DNA of 64,000 bases. It comes from Chionis minor. Its lineage: Eukaryota > Chordata > Aves > Charadriiformes > Chionididae. This document shows, in pieces, positions 48,401 to 60,330 of this stretch. The stretch spans positions 372,001 through 436,000 of the forward strand of contig VZSF01007301.1 in the NCBI GenBank assembly GCA_013398295.1, in the 5' to 3' direction. Both the position numbers and the translations under genes were made by a program. The first letter of the stretch is position 1, and the number at the start of each line of letters is the position of its first letter. The notes under the pieces are model-generated. The model saw nothing but the letters and a program-made list of their open reading frames with translations. It was not told where the DNA came from and did not search any database.

Positions 48401-51400
48401 TCTAATGCAGCGGAAACAACTTAACTAGAAGTTGATATGAAAGTCCGTACCCTGGGAATATTTGGTTTTAAAATAAGTTTTATTTAAATATATTTGGCAA
48501 TATGAGAAGCAGGGGAAGAGAAGTAAATGTTTCCTAATTCCACATGCTTTTTCTGCCCATTAAATCACTGTAAAACCCGGTTTTAAATAGATTACTTTGT
48601 AGCTCTGTAATCAGAATGCCTTGGGTAATTAAAAAACGATAGAACTGTGAAAACTGGCTGCAACGCATGTATAAGACCTACTTTTCCCCAGGAATTTTTA
48701 ACATAGTTACATACATTTCATCTGAAAGTTGAACACTTAAAATTCACCAGCTACAACACTACCAAGCATGTCGTGATAGTTTTCCAAAAGACAGAGCCCA
48801 CCTTTGAAAAGTGTTTGCAGACTTGAGAAACCGTAACTGTTGCGAAGGAGTTGAGTCGGGTTCTCATTTAAAGAATGAATGGATGAAAGGAGCATTTCAT
48901 GCAGTCACAGGAGGTTCCAGTTTTTAAACTACTTGTTTTCCTTTGAAAAGCATGAAGTATAGTTTGTATGCTGAGAAATAAATTAAAGGGATTTCAGATA
49001 CTCAAGGTGAAGGTATGCTGTCAAATGCATTTTGTATGTTTAAAATGTTTGTCTCTCTTGGTTTTGTAATAGCTCTTCAAAAGCCTGACCAGGCAGGGGT
49101 TGATAGCCCAAACTGTAACCAGTCCAAGCTTAACCTGGAATCAGTGAAACACCAAGGTGTTCAGGCTACAGGAATGCCTTCGGAATTTCTCGATTTTCTC
49201 CTTTTTGCTGTTTATGTCATCTCCTGGTTTTCCTAACGGTGACAGCATTGAGGTGTTTTCATGGGCCCATGCTATGAGTTCATGTCCGCGTCCTCACCAA
49301 AGAAGGAAGGAATAGGGCTGGTTAGAGCTGCCATGGGGCCCCTGGGGAGAATATGTGGATGTGTTTCTCAGTAGGGCCTTTCTGTGAATTAGTTCACTTT
49401 TTTCAGAAGGACCGAAGCCCTTCATGCTTCCGTGTAGATACCCAACAGAGCAAGCACTCACCAAACTGTGTAGGGTTTGCCCTGCTGCACTACACAGCAC
49501 CCAACAACATAGCCCGAAAGATGCTAACAGTTTTCAAATTGAGAGCAAACTGGGTCTGAATTCCTCTACGCGGTTCTTTTTAGCCTACTACAGAAGCAAA
49601 TCAAAGGTAAAAAATGAGTCTACGTAATTAAACTTTCTACACACCTAGATATTGTAAAACACAGTTTCAAGCCGTTGCAATACGTAACTTAGTTATAGTA
49701 AAGCAAGTTAAGGATTGAGTGAAAGGCTTAGCTATAAATTTCCTTGCTTGTATGAGTTTAATTTAGAATTGCAATCATGATGTAACATAAATTAAAATAG
49801 CAGTAGTAGATCACTAGTTGGCAGACCTCTTTAGAATAATATAGGCATCTCACTAGATTATTATATATGGAGTGCTTTCTGCATGCTTAGCCCATTGCTG
49901 AAATTAGTCTACTTTTTAATTTTAAGATACTTTTGAAGAGAAGGGAACTGCTTTAACAGGTGAAGTTCTGCTGACTCTCAGTGAAAATTAGGAGACTGAC
50001 TTCTGGAAAAGGGAGCTTCCTAAATGAAAAGAAGCATTTCCCTGAAAAAAAAAAAAAAACTGAAGTTTTGCCCCAAGCATCCTCCAATCCATGCATAATC
50101 TGGAGGGCTTTAACCATTCAAGTACATATTATATATTGCTTGACCTGCAGGTACAATACATTAAGGCTTCACAGCAAAAATATATCTTTAAGGAAGAGTG
50201 AATAAATAAGGAAGTTAGCATGCCTCATGAAGGACATGTGAAGGGCAGACGAATGTCTCCCCAGATAGGGAAGTTCGGGAAGAGTGTATATCAGATGTGC
50301 TTGTCTATTTTAGTTGGACGCTTAGTTTCTTTCAGTGTTAGAGGAGGGCTGCATGCATCAGCCAACTCCCGTATCTCCTGAGAGGAACCACTGCACTTGC
50401 CTGTTCGGTTCATGCTTCCCATACGGATTTGTTGTAGTCTTGTGTCTTCTTCATAAAGTGATATGGAGATGGGGTGGCTGCTTCTCGTGAACATCTCTCT
50501 CTAAGGCAAGGGGGAGTGAGCACAGTCTGGTAAATTTATTCTGATAGCAAGCCTAAACATCCCTTTTTCTGGGCACCCTATGGACACCCAGGGGAGATCC
50601 TCTCAAATGACTAGTGCATGTCCTTGGGGACGATAAGGGGACCATAAAGGGAAGAGCTACCAGGCCTATTGGAAAGATAGCAGTCAACTATTGACATTAT
50701 CAGAGTAGCCTGTGGCCCACAGCCCTGCACACCTTATGTCCCTGTGACCCTTCTCGAGAGGAAGGGCCACAAGGAGCAGACACATTATTGCCCTGGTAGA
50801 ACAAGCTCCATGTTGAGCGTTTGTAGTGGAGGAGGCACATAGGCACGGTGCTGTAAGGAAGAGCTGAAATCAGCCTTCAAGCAGATGACAAGAGAGGATC
50901 TGTCAAACCAGCCTTCAAGAGGACAGAGAGCATGTTGAGAGAAAATGATGATAATAGCAACAAAGCCTTGCAGAGACTGAACAGAGGAAGAAGCTGCAGG
51001 AGGGCAAGGAAACAGAGGATTTGTATAGTGAGGCAGAGAGAAAGAAATGACAAATGTCTTCATAAAATAACAGAGACAAAAAAGGACAGATCTGATCAGT
51101 GGCAAGTATAGAATTTGGCTCTGACTTGGAGAGGGACTGATACAAAAAGAAGACAAATAACTTTCACAGGCCTGTGAATGAGCGTGGCAGGAAGCAGAGC
51201 AGTTTGTGGTAACAGATAGAAATTGGAATAGCAGCGTCTAGAACCCATGAGAAGTCTCCGTGGTGAGTACAGAATATTGGAAGGGGTTTGTGAAAAAAAT
51301 CAGATTCCTAGCTTTGCATGTGGAGTTTCAGGTTATAGCTAATCAATATGCCAAGAGAAAAGTCTGTTGGCAATGTGTCATAGATGTTAGGGTTATATAC

Positions 51401-52434
51401 ATAATGGAAGCATTATATAGAAAGGCTGGACTGAATCATGGCTAAACCTTTCCTGTGCAGTATAGACTTTGGAAAGGTTAATCTTCATTAGGGTGAATTT
51501 GGGGGCATTGCTAAAGCTGCTGTGTTAAATATGCTGTGGTTGAGGATCCACTGTTTTAGGTGAGCTAGCTGCGCTGGCTCGTGCGCATAGTACCTCTCAA
51601 GGTTGAGACAAGTCCTCTACAAGTTGAGGACTAAGGAACTGGATTTTAGACTCAAATATCTAGAAGATATAATAGCAAAAAAAAAAAAAAAGAAACCACA
51701 AACAAACAAAAAAAACCCGCTCAACACTGTATTGTCAGTCTCTGACAGTCTATTTTCCTTGCCTGTTTGCCCCATGGAGCCCTTCAAGTGCCCTCTTGCT
51801 TGCTGTCATGCTGCTCTGGGGCAGTGGAAGAAGCTCCTATTAAGATTTATTTGTGTTATGATGACTGCTAAATACCTGACTATTAGTCAGGCAATGAATG
51901 AACTACAGCAAACAGTAGTGATACCCAGTAAAGCTATTAACTGTTCCCAATTACCTATTTGCTATCTCCATCCAATTCATTTGTTTCTTACTTTTGTGAG
52001 AAGATGCTCCATTGCATTACCTCTGTAATCCCCTGCCCGATTGTTTAGGTGTTTATGCAGAATAAACATATATAATGATATATGGTGGGTAGGTGCTTAT
52101 TTTTTAATAAAAATTCATAGCCTGGATTTGATTAAAATCAGTTGCCACATCAATCCTGTTGCAAATCAACCCTTTGATTACAAGGTCTTTGTTTTGTTGA
52201 AGCATTAATAATTATAATATTAAAAATAACTTCTCTTGTTGTATTTTTTCTTCTTTATGTGTCGGTTTAGCAAAACATCAGTAAAACGGTCATAGATAAC
52301 CATTTGAAATAGTTTTTTATGCAATTTGTTCTCTTTCTTTTCTAAGACATGAGTGCTTCAGTGGTAATACCTTTGCAGTGGGCAAAAAGTGGCTGTTCCA
52401 GGAGTGCATGGCTAAGATTTTTGAAGCTACTGTA
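45412..52434. other. AT-rich non-coding stretch
   Basis: No supported gene or recognised large repeat. Simple runs include A at about 45521-45533, 47655-47666, 50045-50059 and 51677-51691, the last followed by A/C-rich sequence to 51715. The block at 46555-46700 (CCAATTATGACTAAATTACT, CTAATTAAAGGGTAATTAAT) is dense in homeodomain-type cores and may be a conserved element. The 141-codon frame at 51603-52028 runs through the A tract and is not credible. The 123-codon minus frame at 50785-51156 shows no domain. Confidence 0.45.
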
Positions 52435-52490
52435 GGATCTGGGCACTTAACTTCCCATTATTTTTAATGATCACTGAGCATCCAAATTCC
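52435..52490. repeat. Palindromic sauropsid repeat relic
   Basis: GGATCTGGGCACTTAACTTC, CCATTATTTTTAATG and GAGCATCCAAATTCC follow the order of an old reptile and bird repeat that reads GGATCTGGGCCTTAACTCC, CATTGATTTCAATGG and TAGGCATCCAAATACC. Three blocks in order support the match. The family name is uncertain. Confidence 0.45.
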
Positions 52491-54089
52491 CCATGTAGTT
52501 ACAGTTACCTACCAAATTGTCCTCAAAGAGTTGGTGGACCAAAACTGGTTTTATTCTGAGATAAATTACCTTCTTTTCTCCAGGAATTTATCAAGTTATT
52601 TATTGAAGAAGCAATTACCAAATGTCATAACATAGTTGACTTACTAGCTGTAAATATCCAATCTATCAGCCATTATGCGTATTTAAAAGTATTTTTAGGT
52701 CCATTGGTCTTTCTTTGGCCTCTTTAAGAACTATCAAGAGGGGACCAAACCACCTCAGACTTCAAATATCATCCTATGCTTGTTGGATGATTGTTTTATT
52801 GGAAGATCCCCTGCCTTGCAGGGCTCCATGAGAGTTAGAAGGAAGTCTGTTTTCTCATATGTTAATGATTGGTGTCGTCTCTGGCTAAAGAGGTGTCTTT
52901 GGTTCTGTATGCTCACGGGCTATTCAGACGCATGTCTGAAATCATTGCTTTGATGAACTTCTTTCTATGATAATTTACTCATCAGGGTACTGTTTCACAA
53001 TGTCAGTTACTTGAAGAACATTTACATGACATAGTGAAGTAGAATACAAATTAGAGCAATATTTTATACAGAGATTTTTCTTTTCTGATTTGCTTTACTG
53101 CATAGATAGGGACCACTGAATAAGCATTCCCTTGCTTCATAACCCTACTGCCAGTAGTAACTTTAGTCACAATCATACAACTCTCCTTTGATGCTAGCAA
53201 TCTCTGTAAAGATAAGAAACACAGGGTAATGTAATGCCACATAATCTGTACGTTTAGCATTCAAAAAATCTCTCATCAATGAAAAAAAGGTAGAAAGTGG
53301 AGTTTTTTGAAAGCTCAATACCAGATGAAAGTATATAGAATGGAGGTGATATCAGCAAACTGCAAAGGAGGATACATTTGAAAGTTCTGGCCATATTGAC
53401 CAATAAACAATTTATGGAGAGAACACAAACAAACCGTTAGAATATTTTAAGACCATAGCTTCTGACAACTATACTTTATTTATGACTTTGCAGCACAATC
53501 TTCTCCAGTAACGCTTACAGAAAGTACAAAAAGATGGAAAGGGGGAAGAGGCAGAATTCCCAGTGTTTTATCCTCTTGTCCTCTGCCACGTGTGGGGCAT
53601 TGTCAACATCAGCAAGATAACCTCAATATTCCTGTCTCGAAAAGCTCTGGAACTAGAAAAAATCACAGATGTGACATGTCAAATGTTTAAGGAAAAGGAG
53701 CGGAAAGAATGGTGCTGCTGTATCTGAAACTTGTACGATACTGGTGCCAACAAATGAGAGCCGCAGGCACAGCTAAGTGAGGCTGAGTGAAAAAGGAGGC
53801 AGGGATGGGGTGGGAGAAGGGTCCAGCCTTAGCACAACTTCTGCCGCTGTTAGGCTCCCTATTGGCAGAGCCAAAGGTTCATGATCTGATGGGATTATAT
53901 GTCTAGATAAGGGCAGTGGTTGAGTTTGCCTCCAAATCTCTTGATACAGCAGGGATTTTGTTGCTTTTGTCCACACAGTGGATCTGGGCACTTGAGGAAG
54001 TACACAGGCTTTAAGCTTCTGAGACTGAAGCACCAGGCAAAGGTAAAACTTCTGTTAGTAGTTATAATTTGTGTTTTAGAGATACCTGC
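52491..54089. other. Non-coding stretch, nothing recognised
   Basis: Short unsupported frames only, such as an 86-codon minus-strand frame at 53773-54033. No repeat was recognised. Confidence 0.5.
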
Positions 54090-54180
54090 AGGTGCTAGGT
54101 ATTATGCAGATGCCTGTGCTGTACAAACACATAGGACATGGCACTGCATAGGAGTGCTTGCAATCCAAATATCGGAGCTG
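54090..54180 (-). mobile_element. MIR-like amniote SINE relic
   Basis: GTGCTGTACAAACACATAG (54116-54134), then GGCACTGC, then GTGCTTGCAATCCAAATA, parallel the widespread amniote repeat GTGCTGTACAAACACATAG, then GTCCCTGCC, then GAGCTTACAATCTAAATA. The first 19 bases agree exactly with the motif as I remember it. This block is normally read antisense to MIR-type SINEs, hence the minus strand. The 111-codon plus frame here (53920-54255) runs through the repeat and is therefore not called as a gene. Confidence 0.6.
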
Positions 54181-54980
54181 GAAGATCACAGTTCTGTTTT
54201 GCCAAAGCTTAGATTTCAAAATCATCACGTTTTAGAAGGAAACCAAAGCCTTTAGAAAATGCTCAGACAAAAGAGCTGTCAGGGCATTCACATTTAGGAA
54301 TGAATAGGTCAAGATTTTGATTTGTGTCTCTCAGAAAGTCACAAGAGAGCACCCTAATCTGAGAAATCTTTCATTGGAAAATGTTGAAGTTCATATGTTT
54401 CTGGTAAAAAATAAAATTGCTTTTTTTTTCACTTGAAGGAGAATGTATCTATAAAATCAAAATGTTGCTGAACAAGTTCTGACCAGTGGATCAGAAACAC
54501 AAGGCAGAGGTAAAGTAGGGCAAGGCCAGAGAACAACACAGGCCATCAAGGAGCAAGGTGGGGGAGAAGTCAAACACTGGACCCAGCCCCCTGATTCCCA
54601 GTCCCGTGCCACCAGTTCGCCATCCTGATTCACCAGACATCTTCCTCTTTTCAACCTAGGCCAGAGTTTCTGAGCCAGGGGTTGCAAGCCCTGGGATCGG
54701 GGGGACAGCAGCCCTCTGCTTTTGCTGCCCACCAGTAACACCATGTACACAAGGCACTAAGGGGTGCCGGTGTAAACCCTGCTGGAGCAGACGTCCCTTT
54801 TGACATCTTAACATCTTGGGATGAAGCCATCACACCACCCTGTAAGCCAAGGAAGGCTCCCTTTCTGGGGAGACCCTCTGCCATCTGAGCACTACTTCCT
54901 AGCGCAGCACTGCTTCCAGCCCATCGCTGGAGAAACACTGCTGTGGAAAACTTGGAGTAGAGGTAAACACTTCAGGAGTT
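54181..54980. other. Non-coding stretch, nothing recognised
   Basis: A slightly GC-richer part at 54540-54900 gives frames of about 95 codons on the minus strand without family or splice support. Confidence 0.45.
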
Positions 54981-55062
54981 ATCATCATCATCATCATCAT
55001 CATTATCATCATTATCATCATTATATTAATTAATTTATATTATAATTAATATATAAATAACT
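54981..55062. repeat. (ATC)n microsatellite passing into AT-rich tract
   Basis: About thirteen ATC or ATT triplets (54981-55024) run into TTATATTAATTAATTTATAT-like DNA. The plus-strand frame through it ends in a histidine run, a by-product of CAT repeats rather than a gene. Confidence 0.9.
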
Positions 55063-58000
55063 TAACAATACCTTCCTGCTTCAAAAGATGCTCTGACTGT
55101 TTTGGTTAACTAGGCGAGTGTGTGCCTAACAAACCTATCGAGCTTGATAAATGGTTCTCTATTAATATCCTAATTTTGCTGGATCTGATGAGCAGCTTTC
55201 AGAGTTCAGAGGCAGAAAAAAACTTGTTGAAAGATGGCTTTTACAAGAAGCTAATTGCATGCAGGGTTTTCAGAAATATTAGGTCAGTTCCTGTTCAAAA
55301 GTTGTGTGTAGGGGCAACAAAATTAATTCTTCTGGGCTTGGGGAAAAAAAAGGAGTCCTTTGATTTTTACCAGTTAATGTGCTGCTGAATCTTTCTTCAA
55401 ATAACATTTTTAAGTTTTAAAAGATTGCACAAAGGAAGGGATATCATTTCAAGGATGAAGGCTGGTGTAAAATAATTCCGACAAAATTGATTGTGTTATA
55501 GGCACTATGTTTATATGACTTTTGTAAATTACAGCTTTTTTAATGCTAATATTTCAGCAGTAGAAAAGAAATATTGCAGTTGAGTTCTATTCTGGACACA
55601 TACATAAAAATAGCATTTACACCAGTACAGCAATGAAAACAATGTGATTTAAGTGGGGAGAGATCTTTCCCCATAGGCCATATTCTAGTTTTAATTGCAC
55701 CCTATCTATCTTAAAGATCCAGGATTTACTATCTCAGGACAGACTGGTGTCTGGGAAAATGACCCATGTCAGTATTTCAAAGAAAGATGTATAAAATCTT
55801 TACAACATGGCATGTCTCTATGTTATTCTGCTCTTTAATACAGTAGTGCAAGCTCACTGGTGTCCCTGGTGAAATTAGAATGAGCTTTCACTCAAAGAGG
55901 GTCTGAGTTTTGTTCATAGTAAGTAACTGATTTTTGATTGCTTGAGGGTCTCTGATTTTTTTTAGTTAATTTATTGTTATTGTTGTGTAGCAGTGATGAC
56001 ACCTGCTTTGGCTTGGACATTCTGCCTATCCATCATGGTAGACCTTGTACAGATTCCTGGTGAGGTCTCTACCTTATTAAGAATTTTACAGAAAAGAGTT
56101 TATTTCCAGTGTGCTTCTTGGTCCCCAGGTGTAAAATAATTTTTAAAACCAACGTTACTATGAAAAGAATGATAAAAAGGGTTGCTTATAAATAGTACTT
56201 TCAAAACTTGCAGTTGAGAAGAAAGATTAATCTAAAATACTTTTCAAAGTCCTTCTTTATTTACACATCACGCTGAGACTCTACCTTGATACTAGTGTTC
56301 TTAGCTGGTATTCTGCCTTGATAGTCCCACTCAAAGGATTCAAAAAATAAGCTGCAATAAAACAACTAGGTTTGATCCTGAAAGTGTCATATTACATATT
56401 TTTCTGTTGGAAAGGGGATTTCATTAAATTTGAAAATATTCATAGGGAAAATATACCTTTTGATAAAATGCTCCACAGAGGAAAATCTGGCCAACATATA
56501 TATTTGGTATTTGGGATAAGATTTTGCAGTGGTGTGAAGCATCTTGAGAACAGCAGCATCACGAGACTGTCATGGTGGTGAGGCTCTAAGCCTGACTGGG
56601 AAGAAGAATTTGTGGGGTAGATAGAGACAAGTGGGCCAAGAATATCAGCTTCCAGTTGTGGCCGTTTAGGTGGATTCAAAGAGCAATGTCACCACATCCC
56701 TCCTTTCCCCCAACGCTAAAGATTTTATTTCTGAAACTTCAAGATGACTCATTTCATAACATAGAAGTTAACTTTTTTGCCTTTTTAAACTGATTTTTAA
56801 AACTTTATGGAGAGACAAACTGCATTATTTTGGCTTTTTAGCCTGAGTTCTGAGAAGTGCCAAATACTATAACTTCTTGCAAGATGGAAATTTTGGGTTT
56901 CAACCTGATATGAAAGTTGTATGATCATAGTAAATATTCTATCTTAAACCTCTTGTAAAAGGAAAAATAATAGGTACTGCTACATTTCTTTTCAAGTGAT
57001 CCTTGGCTAATCTAGACTTCATAGTCAGAGTGAGGTTGCAGCCCTCACTCTGTGTGTGTTTGTAAGACTGGAGAAATCCTGGCCATCTGAACCTATGCAC
57101 CAAAGTTTCCTTCATGCAGAATATCTTCAATATTAAATCCCTCCAATAACAGCATCCTATAAAAGTGAACTCTGGGAAATGTGTCAATTAAAAAAAAAAA
57201 AAAATCTCAATTAAAAGACGGAATCAGTTAACCCTCATTACTTTCTGAATGCAAAAAACTTTGAGGGTCTGGGAATCGTCCCTTCCCAGTGAGATGAGCT
57301 GTTCCAGTGGGGTGAGGAGCAAGAAATTCCAAGGATTCCTTGGTTTCAGGAAAGCAAAAGTGACAGTCTCTTAATGGAGGGTGAGAGGTCCTGCCCTCTG
57401 CTTTTTATCCACTGAAGACTCATGCGACTAATGTGTTACCGCTGTTTTTTCTGCTGATGATATAAATTAGATCCTTACACCGCAGTTCTGCCATATACCC
57501 ATCTTCTTTTCACAGGCTTCTGTTTCCCTGTCTTACTTGATAATGACTCTAAAGTGGGCTTGGTCTTATGCATGTTTTTAGCCTGAGCTCGTACATAGTA
57601 CTGAACTGTAGAAGTAATGTTTTGCGCAACCTGTAGAAAGACAAAGACACAAGGCTAGAAAAGTGGCACCTGCCGTTGTGTACTTTCCTGATCTATACTG
57701 AAGGCATGCAATATGCTTTGAACATCCTTCCATCCCTAGCAGCGCATTTGCCTGCTTTCATGTTTCGAAACTTACATTGGTGTCCTCTTTTCTGTCCTTC
57801 CGTGGTGACTGTTTGGAGATAACCTCTAGACGACATGACATTAATCAGAAAAGAGAAGAAAGCAAACTAATAATTGATAGAGTAGGTTTTACTATGTATT
57901 GTCCCAGCATGTAATATACCAAAGCATCAGGCTCTTTAGAAACGTTGGGGTAAGTAGGCATGTTCTCAAAGCTGGGCTTGAAGCACTTTCACACACGAAA

Positions 58001-59810
58001 GAGATGTGATTCCAGTGCATTCCCATCTCCAGCTCGCTGTGACAATCTGTGAAGTTTGCACCTTTGTAACACCCAGCGGAAAGCTGTGCCTCCTGGGAAG
58101 CCAGCCTGGAATCTTGGCACTAGCTCTCTCAGAAACTAATGACCATCACAAACCCCACCACCTTCTCCTTCACAAGCAAGGTGCTTCTGTTTCTTTCTTC
58201 CTAACGTATGGCAGCGTGTAGATTTAAAACAACAAAAACAAAGCCCTGCCAAAACAAAACACTGCACTGCATACCTAGTTCTCCCTTGGGAGCAGGATGA
58301 GAGGGAGAATGAACCACACATGGCAGATGTTGATCGTTTAATGCTCTAAAGGAAGGCACTCGGATGGTACAGTGATGTATGACCCCATGGGGAGCAGAAC
58401 AAAACAACTTCCACATCCGCCCCCGTGAGAAACGGGGCTGATGTATGGGTGGAAGCAGTCCACCTAAAAAGATGACCAGGAGCAAGTGCCAACAGTACAC
58501 AGCCTTAGTGTTTCTGCTAGGTAAAATCCATGCTTTGGAGGATTTAAGTGGGACAGAGCCCCATGCTGGGTTTCTTGTTGGGTGTGGGTTCCACTCCTGT
58601 GTGCGTTTGCCAGCATCACCCAGTCTAACCCAGGCAGCGTGCACTGCAAAAGTTCAAAGCTCTTGGATTCCTCTTCATTGCTTTTTTAGGGACTGCCTCT
58701 GATCTTTGCTTTTCATCCCTGGATTTATTTGGAAGCATCTCTCCCCCGTTTCTTCATGTGGCAGGTTGCATGCAGATTCGTTTTTCTGGTGTTCAGTGAC
58801 CATCTGCGTTGCTTTGTGCGTAGTTTACATCTTCACGGGCTGTAATGAAACTGAGACTTGAAGGAATAACTGGATAAGCAGGCCTCTCTCTCCAGCTGTC
58901 ATGTCTAGTTGTGGCAGCAAACTGGTGTTTCATTGTAAAAGATGTTAATTTCAATCTGAGCTGTGGCTGTGTTGAGAGGAGCATAAAAGGAATTCTTGAT
59001 TATCTATATCAGTACCGTTGTCCCCAGGGACAGGCTCTGAATCTTCAGATCACATATGGCAAGAGTGCTGTGATAAAATATGCATCAATAAAACTTTGCA
59101 ATTTATGATAATAAAGGAATGGAAAGTTTTATACGCTGCGATAATTATTCCTGACTGGTATTTTTTCTTTCCTTTCGTTCTTCTGTGCGCCTTTATTTGT
59201 AAGTCTTTTCTGCGTGTCTTAGTATTAATTGCATCATTGAAACTGCAGCTTCACAAACTGGGGGGGGCTCACCTTGTTTCCAGGTCCCCTCACCTTCTGT
59301 AGGCATCTGTCCACTTGTGAAGCAGCGGGAATTTGCCCTCTTTGGGAAGGCTCTGCAATACTCTGACTCTTCACTCTCCTTCCTCGTCTGTGCCCGCACA
59401 CACACTACATCCAGCATGAATTTTCGGAGTAGCTTCCAAAAAGGATAAAATTATATTCCTCTGATCTTTCTGTGCATTTCTCATTACTATAATCGATGAG
59501 AGAAGCATACTTTTGCATGAAGGTAGCATTTATCCCATATTGCATGTCACCTGCATTGTTTAAAATGTATTTCATTTAAATAGAGGTTTTACTCTTTTGA
59601 AGTAGGAAAAATAATGATGTTTACAGTCCCAGGAAGTATGAACAGTGGACTATTAAATACAACCAATATATTATCTGTGACCTTATTTTTTTTTCCTCAG
59701 CTCATTATATCTTTGGTGGCCATAGCGTGAGAGACCCTGTCTTCTGCTTCAGCACACTTGATAGCAATTAATCATATAGCTTGAAACGTATGGCCTGACA
59801 GTACGAACCG
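55063..59810. other. AT-rich non-coding stretch
   Basis: No supported exon or repeat. The 147-codon minus frame at 58201-58644 and the 94-codon plus frame at 59018-59302 have no recognised domain. An A run lies at about 57190-57203. Confidence 0.45.
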
Positions 59811-59870
59811 CTTGCATGCTTGGGTTCTGCCTGACTTCAAAGGGACTTCCACATGTCGTGTTTACAGGCA
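59811..59870. repeat. Relic of 'GACTTCAATGGGACT' palindromic repeat
   Basis: CTTGCATGCTTGGG, then CTGACTTCAAAGGGACTTCC, then ACATGTCGTGTTTAC resemble the sauropsid repeat with TTGACTTCAATGGGACTTC, CACATG and GTAAAGTT blocks. It lies just before a second ancient repeat. Confidence 0.4.
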
Positions 59871-59897
59871 GCTCTCCTTTACTGAGCACCCTCACTG

Positions 59898-59990
59898 GCA
59901 TGTTTGCACAGTGTCTAGCACAGTGGGATCTCAGGCTTTACTGGGACATGTAAGCCCTGCTGTAACACAAATAGTCATTAGTACCGTCTG
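59898..59990 (+). mobile_element. Ancient amniote repeat, 'CTAGCACAATGGG' type
   Basis: GTTTGCACAGTGTCTAGCAC, AGTGGGATCTCAGGC, TTTACTGGGACATGTAAGCC, CTGCTGTAACACAAATAG and TCATTAG follow the order of the known motif. That motif runs GTTTGTACAGCGCCTAGCAC, AATGGGGTCCTGGTCC, TGACTGGGGCTCCTAGGC, GCTACCGTAATACAAATAAT. Five blocks in order make the match strong. This motif is common in turtles, crocodilians and birds, and is probably the 3' end of an old LINE or SINE. Confidence 0.6.
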
Positions 59991-60210
59991 TCTGGTGTTT
60001 TCCTTTTTTTTTTTTTTCCTTAATATTTTACTTCAGTTGGCCTAACAGCTAGAAATCAACTGCTTTTATTTTTTTCCAGGCTTATTTCTCCACAATTAAG
60101 GATGAGCTGGGAAACTACTCATGGGAGATGGTTTAGCCATCAAGCTGTCTCATGAATGTTTTCTTTACTCATGCTCACTTGACTAACTTGTGTGCTCCTG
60201 TGCATTGGTG

Positions 60211-60330
60211 GCAAAGTACTTATCTTGAAGCACATGCTTATTTGCTATCGACTTCAATTGTACTTAATCACCTGCCTGAGGTTCAGCATGTGCTGAAGAG
60301 CTTCTCATGTTTGGGGTCCAAGGCCCCCTC
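60211..60330. repeat. Palindromic sauropsid repeat, about 120 bases
   Basis: GCAAAGTACTTATCTTGAAG, CACATGCTTATTTGC, TCGACTTCAATTGTACTTAA, TCACCTGCCTGAGGTTC, AGCATGTGCTGAAGAGCTTC and GGGGTCC match, in order, a long palindromic reptile and bird repeat. That repeat is centred on CCATTGACTTCAATGGGAC, with arms GCAAAGCACTTAAGCACATG and CATGTGCTTAAGTGCTTTGC. The overall mirror symmetry is still visible. The 88-codon frame overlapping it is not a gene. Confidence 0.55.

Noticed and set aside
51603..52028. 141-codon plus-strand frame
   Set aside because: It includes the translated A tract (a lysine run) and has no family similarity or splice support.
53920..54255. 111-codon plus-strand frame
   Set aside because: It runs through a recognisable MIR-like repeat relic.
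54821..55033. 70-codon frame ending in a histidine run
   Set aside because: The histidines come from the CAT/ATC microsatellite.
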